A DNA stretch of 64,000 bases from an uncultured Paracoccaceae bacterium. Lineage in GTDB: Bacteria; Pseudomonadota; Alphaproteobacteria; Rhodobacterales; Rhodobacteraceae. Below are positions 1 through 8,126 of this stretch, one piece after another. The stretch spans positions 372,001-436,000 of the forward strand of contig CANMEQ010000002.1 in the NCBI GenBank assembly GCA_947497065.1. Reading direction: 5' to 3'. The position numbers and the translations under genes are program-made. Within the stretch, counting starts at the first letter, position 1; the number at the start of each line of letters is the position of its first letter. Under the pieces are notes generated by a model, which saw only the letters and a list, made by a program, of their open reading frames with translations, ran no database searches and was not told where the DNA came from.

Positions 1-96
1 CTGCAGTTGCGGTGTGAGGTACCCAAAGTTTCTCAACCGGAACTGCCACAACGCTTGCGCCCAGGTCAGTTCGGATTACACAGGGTCGCATCGAGA

Positions 97-126
97 TTGC
101 GAGTTGTGCTGCGCTTCCTCTATACA
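97..126 (+). promoter_or_regulatory. Candidate promoter of the methyltransferase gene
   Basis: A TTGCGA (97-102) and a TATACA (121-126) are separated by 18 bases, matching four of six bases in each half of the sigma-70 consensus. The predicted start of transcription lies about 30 bases before the TTG codon at 161. The remaining sequence from 1 to 160 shows no gene that I can support. This is a pattern match only. Confidence 0.3.
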
Positions 127-160
127 CTTTATTAGAAGCCAAAAACGATTGAGCTAGGTA

Positions 161-1435
161 TTGAAAGTAGTTCCCGAAATAAACCGTAGACTCGCTGAGG
201 CGCGTAAAAGGCTTGGTTTGGACCATTACGTGATGGCGACGCTTTTGGGCCTGGGGCCCGAAGGGGCTGAAACTGTGAGGCTATGGGAGAACGGCGAAGG
301 GGGGAAGATTACCCCTACCAAGCAAAAGGCGATTGACGCGTTACCTGTCAAAATACCCTACAAGGACACCCGAGAGAAATCTGAGTTCAAGTTCATTGAC
401 CTTTTTGCTGGGATAGGAGGGATACGTCTCCCGTTCCAGGAAGCTGGCGGAAGGTGTGTCTTCACCGCCGAAATCGACAAGCATAGCAAGGTCACTTACG
501 CAGCTAACTTCGGGGAGGTGCCCGAAAAGGATGGTGACATCACCAAATTCACTTCCTCGGAAATCCCAAAGCACGATGTGCTTCTCGCTGGCTTTCCCTG
601 TCAGGCTTTTTCACAGGCGGGTAAAAAACAAGGCTTTTTTGACACTCGAGGCACGATGTTTTTCGAAATTCAACGAATTTTGGCTAAGCATCACCCGAAG
701 GCGTTTTTGCTAGAGAACGTCAAACAACTGAAGGGGCATGACAAACAGCGTACCCTAAAAACGATAATGGCGATCCTACGTGGCGAGGCTTCTGTCGAAA
801 TCCCGGATAACGTTCAATTGTCTGAAGAAGCTCGCGCAAGCCTAGGAACAAAACTCAAATACGATGTTGATTTCGAAGTCCTCCGTGCGCGGGATTTTGG
901 TGTGCCCCAGATCCGTGAGCGTATATACATCGTGGGTATCCGTCGCGACAAAGGCGCGCCGGCCAATCATGAGCGGATCAAGGAGATGTTCGGCAGGGTC
1001 ATTGAAAACTATCAGTTGAAAGTACTTCTAAAAGATATTCTCGTCGATGATCCCGAGCGCACTCAGGAATTCACTATATCGGATAACCTCTGGACTGGGC
1101 ACAAGGAGCGCAAAAAGCGGAACCGTGCGAATGGCAAGGGGTTCGGGTACAGCCTTTTTGACCGGACGTCCGAGTATTGCAGCACAATGAGTGCGCGATA
1201 TTATAAGGATGGTAGTGAAATTCTCATTGATCAGTCGGATTTGGGGCGAAATCCGCGTAAACTCCTTCCTGAAGAGGCACGCGCACTGCAGGGTTTCCCC
1301 GAAGAATTCTTGATCGATCGGGTCGGCAGATCTCAACTTTATAAGCAGTTCGGGAATTCTGTTGCAGTCCCTGTGATCCGGGCGGTAGCAAGCGAGATGC
1401 TTAGAGAGGCCAATATCCGGACAAGGAAAACCTGA
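161..1435 (+). CDS. DNA (cytosine-5-)-methyltransferase with N-terminal HTH-like domain
   Basis: This 424-residue enzyme is predicted to transfer a methyl group from S-adenosylmethionine to carbon 5 of cytosine in a specific DNA site. Residues about 5-60 resemble an XRE-type helix-turn-helix. Motif I (DLFAGIGG) lies near residue 83, the catalytic PCQ motif near 146, ENV near 185, and the GVPQIRERIYIVG motif VIII near 247-258. After a variable target-recognition stretch, the closing LQGFPEEF and KQFGNSVAVPV motifs lie near 385-405. All catalytic motifs are intact. The start is a TTG. It is followed, overlapping by one base, by a vsr-type gene, the classic dcm-vsr pairing. The target sequence cannot be read from the protein. 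Here it probably marks self DNA for the nuclease and ATPase genes encoded convergently downstream. The HTH may allow autoregulation (inference). Confidence 0.93.
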   Translation: MKVVPEINRRLAEARKRLGLDHYVMATLLGLGPEGAETVRLWENGEGGKITPTKQKAIDALPVKIPYKDTREKSEFKFIDLFAGIGGIRLPFQEAGGRCVFTAEIDKHSKVTYAANFGEVPEKDGDITKFTSSEIPKHDVLLAGFPCQAFSQAGKKQGFFDTRGTMFFEIQRILAKHHPKAFLLENVKQLKGHDKQRTLKTIMAILRGEASVEIPDNVQLSEEARASLGTKLKYDVDFEVLRARDFGVPQIRERIYIVGIRRDKGAPANHERIKEMFGRVIENYQLKVLLKDILVDDPERTQEFTISDNLWTGHKERKKRNRANGKGFGYSLFDRTSEYCSTMSARYYKDGSEILIDQSDLGRNPRKLLPEEARALQGFPEEFLIDRVGRSQLYKQFGNSVAVPVIRAVASEMLREANIRTRKT

Positions 1436-1896
1436 TGGTCGACATCGTGTCCTCTGATGTTCGTAGTCGAATGATGTCAGGCATTAAAGGCAAGGACACG
1501 AAGCCGGAAATCCTGATAAGACAATTGCTGCATCGCGCTGGCTACAGATTCAGGCTTCATCGGAAAGATCTTCCAGGTCGACCAGATATTGTCCTTTCAC
1601 GCTACAATACAGCGTTATTCGTGAATGGCTGTTTCTGGCATGGGCACGAGGATTGCCATCTTTTTCGCCTCCCGAAATCGCGCCAGGAGTTCTGGAAAGT
1701 GAAGATTTTCGGCAATCAGGCACGGGATCTCCGAAAACAGACAGAACTCTTTAAACTTGGCTGGCGGGTTGGCGTCGTTTGGGAGTGCACATTGAAAGGC
1801 AAAACGGTATTGGACCATGATAGCATTCTGAGACGCCTTGAAGGATTTATATGCGGAGATATTCCGTTTTACGAACTGCGTGGAAAGCAGCAGTAG
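1435..1896 (+). CDS. vsr: Very short patch repair (Vsr-type) endonuclease
   Basis: This 153-residue protein matches Vsr over its full length. It has an N-terminal helical part with MMSGIKGKDTKPE, a GRPDIVL segment carrying the metal-binding aspartate, the CFWHGHEDC cluster with catalytic histidines and zinc-type cysteines (about residues 63-71), and the WECTL segment near 120-125. Vsr nicks DNA 5' of T:G mismatches made when 5-methylcytosine deaminates, so it is normally paired with a C5 methyltransferase, as here. The ATG overlaps the methyltransferase stop by one base, showing co-translation. In operons with Z1 and GHKL proteins a Vsr-like nuclease could instead act as a restriction nuclease. 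Sequence alone does not separate these roles. Confidence 0.92.
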   Translation: MVDIVSSDVRSRMMSGIKGKDTKPEILIRQLLHRAGYRFRLHRKDLPGRPDIVLSRYNTALFVNGCFWHGHEDCHLFRLPKSRQEFWKVKIFGNQARDLRKQTELFKLGWRVGVVWECTLKGKTVLDHDSILRRLEGFICGDIPFYELRGKQQ

Positions 1897-1907
1897 AGGA
1901 GAAAGAC

Positions 1908-2309
1908 ATGGAGACGGTTTTCGAGGACATGCTGGCTGACAACGATCGAATTCTTGTGACCGTTCCGACAGAGGCCAAGGTTATTACCTTCAGTAACAGT
2001 GGAAGGGGCGGCAAAAGGAATTGGTTTGCCATGACAACAGATCAACTAAGAGGCTGCCTTGAAGACATGTTTGAGGGCTTGGACGCTTTTCCATCTGTTT
2101 ATGAGGAGAAGTTGTGGAGGGAGTTGTTCAAGATCCATCTGACCGAGGATGTCGCGCGAACCATGGGAGCCGTACAGACGCTGCCGCTATTCGAAGTTCT
2201 GGCGAAGGTGATCCACTATTCGAACGGCACGGGCCCCAGATCGTTCAAGACGATCAATCTGCAGCCGAATGCAGTGCGGCAGGCTATTGCTATGCTGGAA
2301 CGCAACTAG
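1908..2309 (+). CDS. Hypothetical protein linked to the dcm-vsr pair
   Basis: I do not recognise this family. The chosen ATG at 1908 is preceded by an AGGAG ribosome-binding site ending about 7 bases upstream and starts 11 bases after the vsr stop. The same frame is open from 1851, but that longer version would overlap vsr by 46 bases. The product is 133 residues, acidic at the N-terminus, mostly helical in appearance, with no signal peptide, membrane segment or recognisable catalytic motif. A basic glycine-rich turn (SGRGGKRNW) near residue 30 may contact nucleic acid (speculation). It is the last plus-strand gene of the methyltransferase unit and ends 3 bases before the stop of the oppositely oriented AIPR gene. 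Its position between modification and effector genes suggests a role in the same system. Confidence 0.75.
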   Translation: METVFEDMLADNDRILVTVPTEAKVITFSNSGRGGKRNWFAMTTDQLRGCLEDMFEGLDAFPSVYEEKLWRELFKIHLTEDVARTMGAVQTLPLFEVLAKVIHYSNGTGPRSFKTINLQPNAVRQAIAMLERN

Positions 2310-2312
2310 AGC

Positions 2313-4436
2313 CTATTCAGCCACCTCAAGAGCTGCGTGCGTGTAACCCAACCCCTTGAGTTTCTCCAAGCATCTCAGGGCCGTTTTTGCTTGGTGTGCG
2401 GACGGAATTTTCGAAGGTATCGCGGCGCAGATTGATAGGACCCTGTCATCCATAGGTGAAAGGGCCTTTTTGTCGGTTCCCCAGTTCCGAACGTCCTGCC
2501 AAAAATCGGCACCGACTTCGATTATCCAGCTTTCACCCATCAGATCCTTCGTCAAGTCGCTGTCCGCCCGCGCCTCCTGCGCGACCGAACGGACATCTTC
2601 AGGGTCCACGAGAGCGTCCAGAAATTCTTCAGGATACTCGAGCTCGCGCTGTTTAAGTGTTTTCCAGCAGGCCTCTTTCTTTGCCCATTCTCCGATGTGC
2701 CGCATGCCTGCGACAGGATTCAGGATGACATCCTGTGCCTCGGAGCACGCGATATCAAGCGCCGCTTCGAGATTGGTCAGATTGCGCTGCAGCCTCCAGA
2801 CTCGATCGAGATCGATCGCCTTGTTGATCTCGGTAACATCTGAAACCACTTTCGCAATGCCGTATGTGACAATGTTCGCGCGGTAACCGCCCTCGTACCA
2901 GGTTTCGGCGGCGGCGGAGACAAGCGTTTCGGTGGAGCGGAATACAATTGCCTTTGAAACCAGCCGCTTGTACCAGGTCTCGTCAAAGGAAACCCCGTCC
3001 TTGCCCCATCTCGTGCCAATGCTCTTGGCGAAGTTTGCAAAATTCTTCTGTGCTCCGAGGCTGACAACATGGGGCTCGCACCGGAACGAGTTTTCATATT
3101 TTGCGAGATCGGTTTTGGTGAAGAACCCTGAACGCGGGTAGGTTCCGTCAAACTTCTTCCGTTCGGCAGGAGTTTTGTTTCCTCGTGCATCCGCGTATTG
3201 TCCACGGGCGCGCTCATAGAACCACTTTGTATCCTGGAACCCGTTTTCCCCAGCTGGCGCATAGATTTTGCGAGAAAATTCTTCCATCCGGATATGGAAC
3301 GGGTGGTTTGAAAAGAAGTCGGCGGCATTCACCTTGTTCTGGGTGTTGGCGTATTCTGAGATTTTGGGGACAACGTCTTCAGATTGTTCCTTCGGAACGA
3401 TATTGAGTTTCATCTGGACATAGACGTTCTTTAGCTGCTCGGGCGCAGTTTTCATTGCGGCATGCAGTGAAGCCGTCGTCTGGCCCCCGTTCACTATCTG
3501 CAGGTTTTCGACGCTGGACAGGACAAGGCCTTCACCTGTCTTTGAAATGGTCACAGCATCGGCAGTCGCGGTAATCCCGTTGTTATAGGGTAAGAACATG
3601 TGTGGTTCCTTGGCGATCGTATCCCGGATGCCTCGGTTCACATTGCCACGCGCCTGAAGAAAAGAGCGCACGTTTGATTCCAAAAGGCGAGCACCCCATT
3701 TGTTATAAATGCCAGCTAGCTGATTGCCGTTTATCACAGCCAAATAACTTTCCAGTGCGGCGTCTCCACCGAAAGCCTTGAGTATTGGGATACTGCCACC
3801 AAAGTCCTCTTCGAGGTCAATTACCAAGTCCTCGCGGGCTTGGCCCTGTTCCACATATTTTTGAAGCCGCTTTAGGTCCCAGACGTTATAGGTCACGCTT
3901 TTGCCGTCCACCTGTCCTGCGGAATAGGAATCAACTCTTGTGGAGGTGGATGCAGTCGTGGCGATTATCAGTTTAATGCTTTCCAGTTGTGACCATTTGC
4001 GCGCAACAAGATCACATAGGATTGCACCGTCACTCGTTTCCTCGATCGCATCCCGGAACTCTTCGCTTCTCGCTGCGCGCAGGAATTCTACTAGCTTTCC
4101 GAACAGAATTTTGATTTCGGGTGAGCTCATAGCGCGAACCGTTTCACTGTATCGGAAATCCGTCAGTATAAGGCTCAGGGTGCTGTCTTCGTTATCGGTC
4201 CCGATACTGTAGCCGGTAACGGCTATCGGTTTGGTTAGCGTTCGTGCATCTTCTTTGCGGCGGCGCCTCCATTCTCCCTCGTGCCTGCTCCAAGATGGCG
4301 TGTCGATTTCACCAGCCTCGTTCAGCATGTCTCCAATCAGCTCGAAAAAGCTCTCCTCCTGAAGTGCCCCTTCCGATGTAGCGGTTCCCATAATGTCGTT
4401 CTGAAACTGTTGGTGAAATTCCTCAAGTCCATCCAT
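2313..4436 (-). CDS. AIPR-family (abortive-infection phage-resistance) protein
   Basis: This 707-residue protein belongs to the AIPR family (PF10592), judged from the FLPYNNGIT signature near residues 280-288 and IVNGGQTTASLH near 311-322, with the following KISEYANTQNKV segment. Members were first noticed in phage-resistance loci and occur next to restriction-modification genes. The biochemical activity is not settled from sequence. It is the last gene of a four-gene minus-strand operon and begins one base after the stop of the PD-(D/E)XK gene, in a G-rich stretch that can act as ribosome-binding site. It has no membrane segments. Its stop codon faces that of the small unknown gene across 3 bases, so transcription of the two arms must terminate inside each other's genes or run antisense. 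Confidence 0.88.
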   Translation of the reverse strand: MDGLEEFHQQFQNDIMGTATSEGALQEESFFELIGDMLNEAGEIDTPSWSRHEGEWRRRRKEDARTLTKPIAVTGYSIGTDNEDSTLSLILTDFRYSETVRAMSSPEIKILFGKLVEFLRAARSEEFRDAIEETSDGAILCDLVARKWSQLESIKLIIATTASTSTRVDSYSAGQVDGKSVTYNVWDLKRLQKYVEQGQAREDLVIDLEEDFGGSIPILKAFGGDAALESYLAVINGNQLAGIYNKWGARLLESNVRSFLQARGNVNRGIRDTIAKEPHMFLPYNNGITATADAVTISKTGEGLVLSSVENLQIVNGGQTTASLHAAMKTAPEQLKNVYVQMKLNIVPKEQSEDVVPKISEYANTQNKVNAADFFSNHPFHIRMEEFSRKIYAPAGENGFQDTKWFYERARGQYADARGNKTPAERKKFDGTYPRSGFFTKTDLAKYENSFRCEPHVVSLGAQKNFANFAKSIGTRWGKDGVSFDETWYKRLVSKAIVFRSTETLVSAAAETWYEGGYRANIVTYGIAKVVSDVTEINKAIDLDRVWRLQRNLTNLEAALDIACSEAQDVILNPVAGMRHIGEWAKKEACWKTLKQRELEYPEEFLDALVDPEDVRSVAQEARADSDLTKDLMGESWIIEVGADFWQDVRNWGTDKKALSPMDDRVLSICAAIPSKIPSAHQAKTALRCLEKLKGLGYTHAALEVAE

Positions 4437-4437
4437 A

Positions 4438-5382
4438 TCAGGCCCCCCCAGCTAAAATTTCCGGTTCAAATTCTGTGACATAAGGTGCGCATTCGGCCAA
4501 GTCGATTGCGTAGGTGACGTTGTGGACGCCACTGTTGAGGGGGGGGGTGATGCGTGGGAAGGCGTCGGCAACTGTGAAGGTCTGGCAGGTTCCAACAATC
4601 CAGCGACGCTTCTCGTAATCGTGACCGCGCTCATACCCGACTGCTTCAAGGCGCTCCTCCAGAACACTGAGGCATTCGGGATAATCCTCGAACAGCGCGA
4701 CAGTATTTTCTACATGTCCGTGTAGATTGTCACCCTCCGGAATTACGGCGCTATCCACGTCATACACCCGAAGGAATAGCAGTCGTCCGGTTACATCGGA
4801 GAGCTGGTCCTCCGAGGAGATCCTGACATACGGCTTGGCTGCGCCTCGTCTCGCTTTCACCTCGATGCAGGCTGCGGGAAACTCGAAGTCCTTTGCAGCG
4901 CCTTCCGGTCCAGTCCAGCCCTCTATCGCGGTCTCGGGCGATACGTGAGTTGAAATTTCACGAAGGAACGCCAGTTCGCCAACTAGCCCTCGCTGTTCCT
5001 CTTTGCTGAGACCTTGAGAGGAGCCGCCTCTAAGCAGAAAATGCCATCGGCGCGTTCGCCTGATGACACGGTCAAGCGCTGCAGTTTGGTCTGGAGCACC
5101 TTCCGCAGCCTCGACAATATCGCGGCATAGGGTTTCAAAAATTTCGCGGTGCCCGTTGTCGAGTAGCGATATGACGAGAGCTTTGCCGTTGACTGTCCTG
5201 AACTGCACATTGATGTTTTTGAGCGCAGGAAGTTCTGACGCCGTCTCCGTTGCGGGCGCAAGGCTCATCAACAACGCCGGGGCCTTTTTCTCGATGGTTG
5301 CCCAGAAGAAGTCATGCTTCCCTTGGGCATCAACACGCCGCATATTGCCTTCAGAAAGGGCCTTCCAGGGATCATTGTTCAT
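4438..5382 (-). CDS. PD-(D/E)XK motif protein (DUF4420-like), predicted nuclease
   Basis: The 314-residue product is predicted to be a metal-dependent nuclease. The sequence KDFEFPAACIEVKARRG near residues 163-180 supplies the aspartate and the E-x-K of a PD-(D/E)XK active site. Upstream, SKEEQRGLVGELAFLREI (about 128-145) provides the helix with the conserved glutamate. The family is known from Z1/AIPR operons. I placed the start at 5382 (MNNDPWKAL), where GAGGAG lies just upstream and the ATG overlaps the end of the Z1 gene by 11 bases. The open frame continues upstream to 5508, but that part is only the complement of the Z1 reading frame. The tight overlap implies translational coupling to the Z1 protein. 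Confidence 0.85.
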   Translation of the reverse strand: MNNDPWKALSEGNMRRVDAQGKHDFFWATIEKKAPALLMSLAPATETASELPALKNINVQFRTVNGKALVISLLDNGHREIFETLCRDIVEAAEGAPDQTAALDRVIRRTRRWHFLLRGGSSQGLSKEEQRGLVGELAFLREISTHVSPETAIEGWTGPEGAAKDFEFPAACIEVKARRGAAKPYVRISSEDQLSDVTGRLLFLRVYDVDSAVIPEGDNLHGHVENTVALFEDYPECLSVLEERLEAVGYERGHDYEKRRWIVGTCQTFTVADAFPRITPPLNSGVHNVTYAIDLAECAPYVTEFEPEILAGGA

Positions 5383-8125
5383 TCTCGTTCTCCTCGTCCT
5401 CATCAATGTCAGGATCGCCAAAGAGCTCGCGCTGTTTTGTTGTGTTGATGATGTATTCGACCTTCTCGTCCGCGCTTGCGGATCTGGGAAAGCTGATGGC
5501 CCAGGCAATAACAGGTTTGTCAGGGTAGTCCTTGTGGTCTGCTATGTGTTTGTCCTCCGGCTCTTTGATCTCAACCATATAGAGCGCGATCAGCGGCCGT
5601 TTACGGACCTCGCGGTATATCTTTCCAGGATGGTTTGCCTTGGTATCTGCTGGAAGAGAACGTGCTTCGCGGTCAGCAGCTTCCGCTTTGAGCGCCAGCT
5701 GCTCCGGAATCCCCAATCTCTCAACGCCCCGAGAAGAAACGCGCATTTTTGAGCCGCCGATCGACATAAACCCACGCTCCAGATCGAACGCGCCGATTTT
5801 CCGTGTGATCGGGACAATAGGCCAGCCGAGCGAGGTGTCCACATCGCCCGTTTTCAATGTAGCAATATGAACATCCCATTCAGCGAGTTCATTATCCGCG
5901 CGTTTGCGGATATATTCCCTTAACGGATCGATCTGGGTTGTGATGCTCTCGTCCGCATTTACCCATGCAAGCAGGAAGTCGTCGATGAGCTCCACGGGAA
6001 CAGTCTTTAGCAGGTGCCCGCCTGTAACGGTTTCGGCTTTTTCAGGAGAATAACCTTCCTCTCGAAGCCGAGAGATGAATGCGCGTGCAGCGCTCCTGTT
6101 CTTTTGGAGATCCTCACCATTAGATACCAGTCTTGCGGTCTCCACAAAGCTCGAAGAAAGGCCAACTGCCACCGTCTTCTTTCCGGAGCCGAGCTTGTTC
6201 CGCGCTGTGACCATTAGTGCGGAAGGGTGACTTTTGACAGCTAAGCCGAACTGCTTCGGTGTCGCCTTCGCACTCTCCATGAGGCGCAGTTCTTGGTGCA
6301 ACTCCTCGGTGGCATCCGCGATGTGGGCGTACCAGGATACAGCTTCGCGGGGCATCCAGATGCGACACAAATCGTCATAGCCCATGCGGTAACCAAACCA
6401 GCGACCCATTTGCATGAGCGTATCATACATCATGGTGTTGCGGAGGAACCAGGTGATTGTCAGTCCTTCAAGTGTGAGGCCTCGGGAAAGCGAGAAGCCT
6501 CCAACAGCAATCACTGTGACGCCCTGCTTACCTGACGAGGGATAGTCGAGGTCGTTTCGTGCACTGTTGACTTCGACAACCTTCGCCGATGCGACTGCGT
6601 TGTAGAGTGCTGCACGTACCTCGGGCCAATCAAACTCACTCGCTGAGAACTCGTCGTCCCAAACTCTCTTGAGTTCGGCAATTTCAGGATCAAGATGAGC
6701 AGCTGCCCCCGTGGCTCCATTGACGCGCAACGCATTCTTAATATCGTCTAGAACTTCATGTAACCGAGTACGAAGAATACCCTGCATGCGGGTAAATCGG
6801 CTCGCATTGACGAGCATTGAGGCGTGCTTATCGGCTTGGCCTCGCAAGTTGCGGATTGTTCTGGCCACGAGAAACGCACGGAGTGCGTCGGTCAGGGATG
6901 ATGGCAGCTCATTGAGCTCGTGGTCGATCTTGTGCTTTAGGGGCAGGATGTCTTCGTTATCGTCGATGTACCGGATGAACTCCGGCTCGGAGTCATCATC
7001 GGGTATGCCCTTGATAAAGACACGCTTGCCGCCGAAGTAGTTCGACGGTGCGTCCAGCCCGATAATGAAATCACGAGGGAAGAGGTCTTCGCCCCACATA
7101 TCGTCTTCCTGATCGGGATCAATGAAAATATTTGCAAACGGGGTGGCGGTGTAGCCTACGTAGCAGCTTCGGTGGAACAGCCCGAGCAATTCGCGAATTT
7201 GCCCGTTAATCCTGGTAACTTCTTCTTTTCCATATTTCGTATTGATCGATGCGTTGTCTGCCTCATCGTCAATGAGAAGCATCGGCTGGCTGATCATCTC
7301 CTCATCGCCGTGCGAACTGTTCTCTTTCAGCCAGTCAATAAGGTTCCCTAAAGTACTGTAGTTCTTTTTGATCACAAGAACGACTGGTACCTTGTAAGAG
7401 TCAATCTGGCTCTTGTTGGTGGTCGCGACAGCTTTTTTGAAGTCGTCAATCGTCGTAGTCAGGCTGACAGGCACATTGCGGTCATCTATCAAACCTACGC
7501 CAACACGCCGATTGCTCTTACCCGCTTTCGACATCCTGCCTGTATCGCGCCCAATAAAGCCTTCATCAATCCGCTGCTGCGTCTGGTTCCGAAGGTTGTT
7601 GTGAATGCCAGCGATAACAATGATTAGTCTATAACCCGCATCTGCCGCCTTGCAGATCAGGCCTGTGTAATTTGCAGTTTTACCACTCTGCACATGGCCC
7701 ACAACCATACCTTTAGAGTCCCAAACCACGTTCTTTTTGGGATTGCCCATCCGACCTAGTGTTTTGTCGGTGATGTCATCGAGTTTGATGACTACATCTT
7801 TTGGCAAGCCGGTTCGGATCAGGTGCTTTCGGTAACGTCCCCAATAGAATGGATCGATGTTTTGTTTGGCATCGTCCAGCCAGGGTTCAAAATCATCGCT
7901 GGTCACAACCGCGCTGAGGCCCATGCTGATGCCGTTTCGTTCCTCGAACTCCCGCGCCAGAAATTCCTCCTGCTCGGACGACACCGCCTCGTACCCCAAT
8001 GCCGGCATGACCGAGTTCAACGTTGAAATCAGCTCGCGTAGTTCGTCGGCTGTTTTGTTGTCTGAACTGACAAGTGCTTGGGAAACTTGGGCATCCAGAA
8101 AATCGTAATTACTCACTTCGCTCAT
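5372..8125 (-). CDS. Z1 domain-containing ATPase/helicase-like protein
   Basis: The 917-residue protein carries a helicase-type P-loop NTPase core: Walker A GHVQSGKT near residues 141-150, an LLIDDEAD Walker B near 284-291, and the GYTATPF motif III-like segment near 323-330. The Z1 domain (PF10593) follows, with GGFSLSRGLTLEGL near 540-555 and QMGRWFGYR, with its arginine-finger-like residue, near 570-580. The C-terminal third has no motif I can name and ends in a highly acidic tail. All nucleotide-binding residues are present. It lies one base after the GHKL gene and overlaps the nuclease gene by 11 bases. It is presumably the DNA-translocating or remodelling motor of the complex (inference from family). 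Confidence 0.9.
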   Translation of the reverse strand: MSEVSNYDFLDAQVSQALVSSDNKTADELRELISTLNSVMPALGYEAVSSEQEEFLAREFEERNGISMGLSAVVTSDDFEPWLDDAKQNIDPFYWGRYRKHLIRTGLPKDVVIKLDDITDKTLGRMGNPKKNVVWDSKGMVVGHVQSGKTANYTGLICKAADAGYRLIIVIAGIHNNLRNQTQQRIDEGFIGRDTGRMSKAGKSNRRVGVGLIDDRNVPVSLTTTIDDFKKAVATTNKSQIDSYKVPVVLVIKKNYSTLGNLIDWLKENSSHGDEEMISQPMLLIDDEADNASINTKYGKEEVTRINGQIRELLGLFHRSCYVGYTATPFANIFIDPDQEDDMWGEDLFPRDFIIGLDAPSNYFGGKRVFIKGIPDDDSEPEFIRYIDDNEDILPLKHKIDHELNELPSSLTDALRAFLVARTIRNLRGQADKHASMLVNASRFTRMQGILRTRLHEVLDDIKNALRVNGATGAAAHLDPEIAELKRVWDDEFSASEFDWPEVRAALYNAVASAKVVEVNSARNDLDYPSSGKQGVTVIAVGGFSLSRGLTLEGLTITWFLRNTMMYDTLMQMGRWFGYRMGYDDLCRIWMPREAVSWYAHIADATEELHQELRLMESAKATPKQFGLAVKSHPSALMVTARNKLGSGKKTVAVGLSSSFVETARLVSNGEDLQKNRSAARAFISRLREEGYSPEKAETVTGGHLLKTVPVELIDDFLLAWVNADESITTQIDPLREYIRKRADNELAEWDVHIATLKTGDVDTSLGWPIVPITRKIGAFDLERGFMSIGGSKMRVSSRGVERLGIPEQLALKAEAADREARSLPADTKANHPGKIYREVRKRPLIALYMVEIKEPEDKHIADHKDYPDKPVIAWAISFPRSASADEKVEYIINTTKQRELFGDPDIDEDEENENEQ

Positions 8126-8126
8126 T

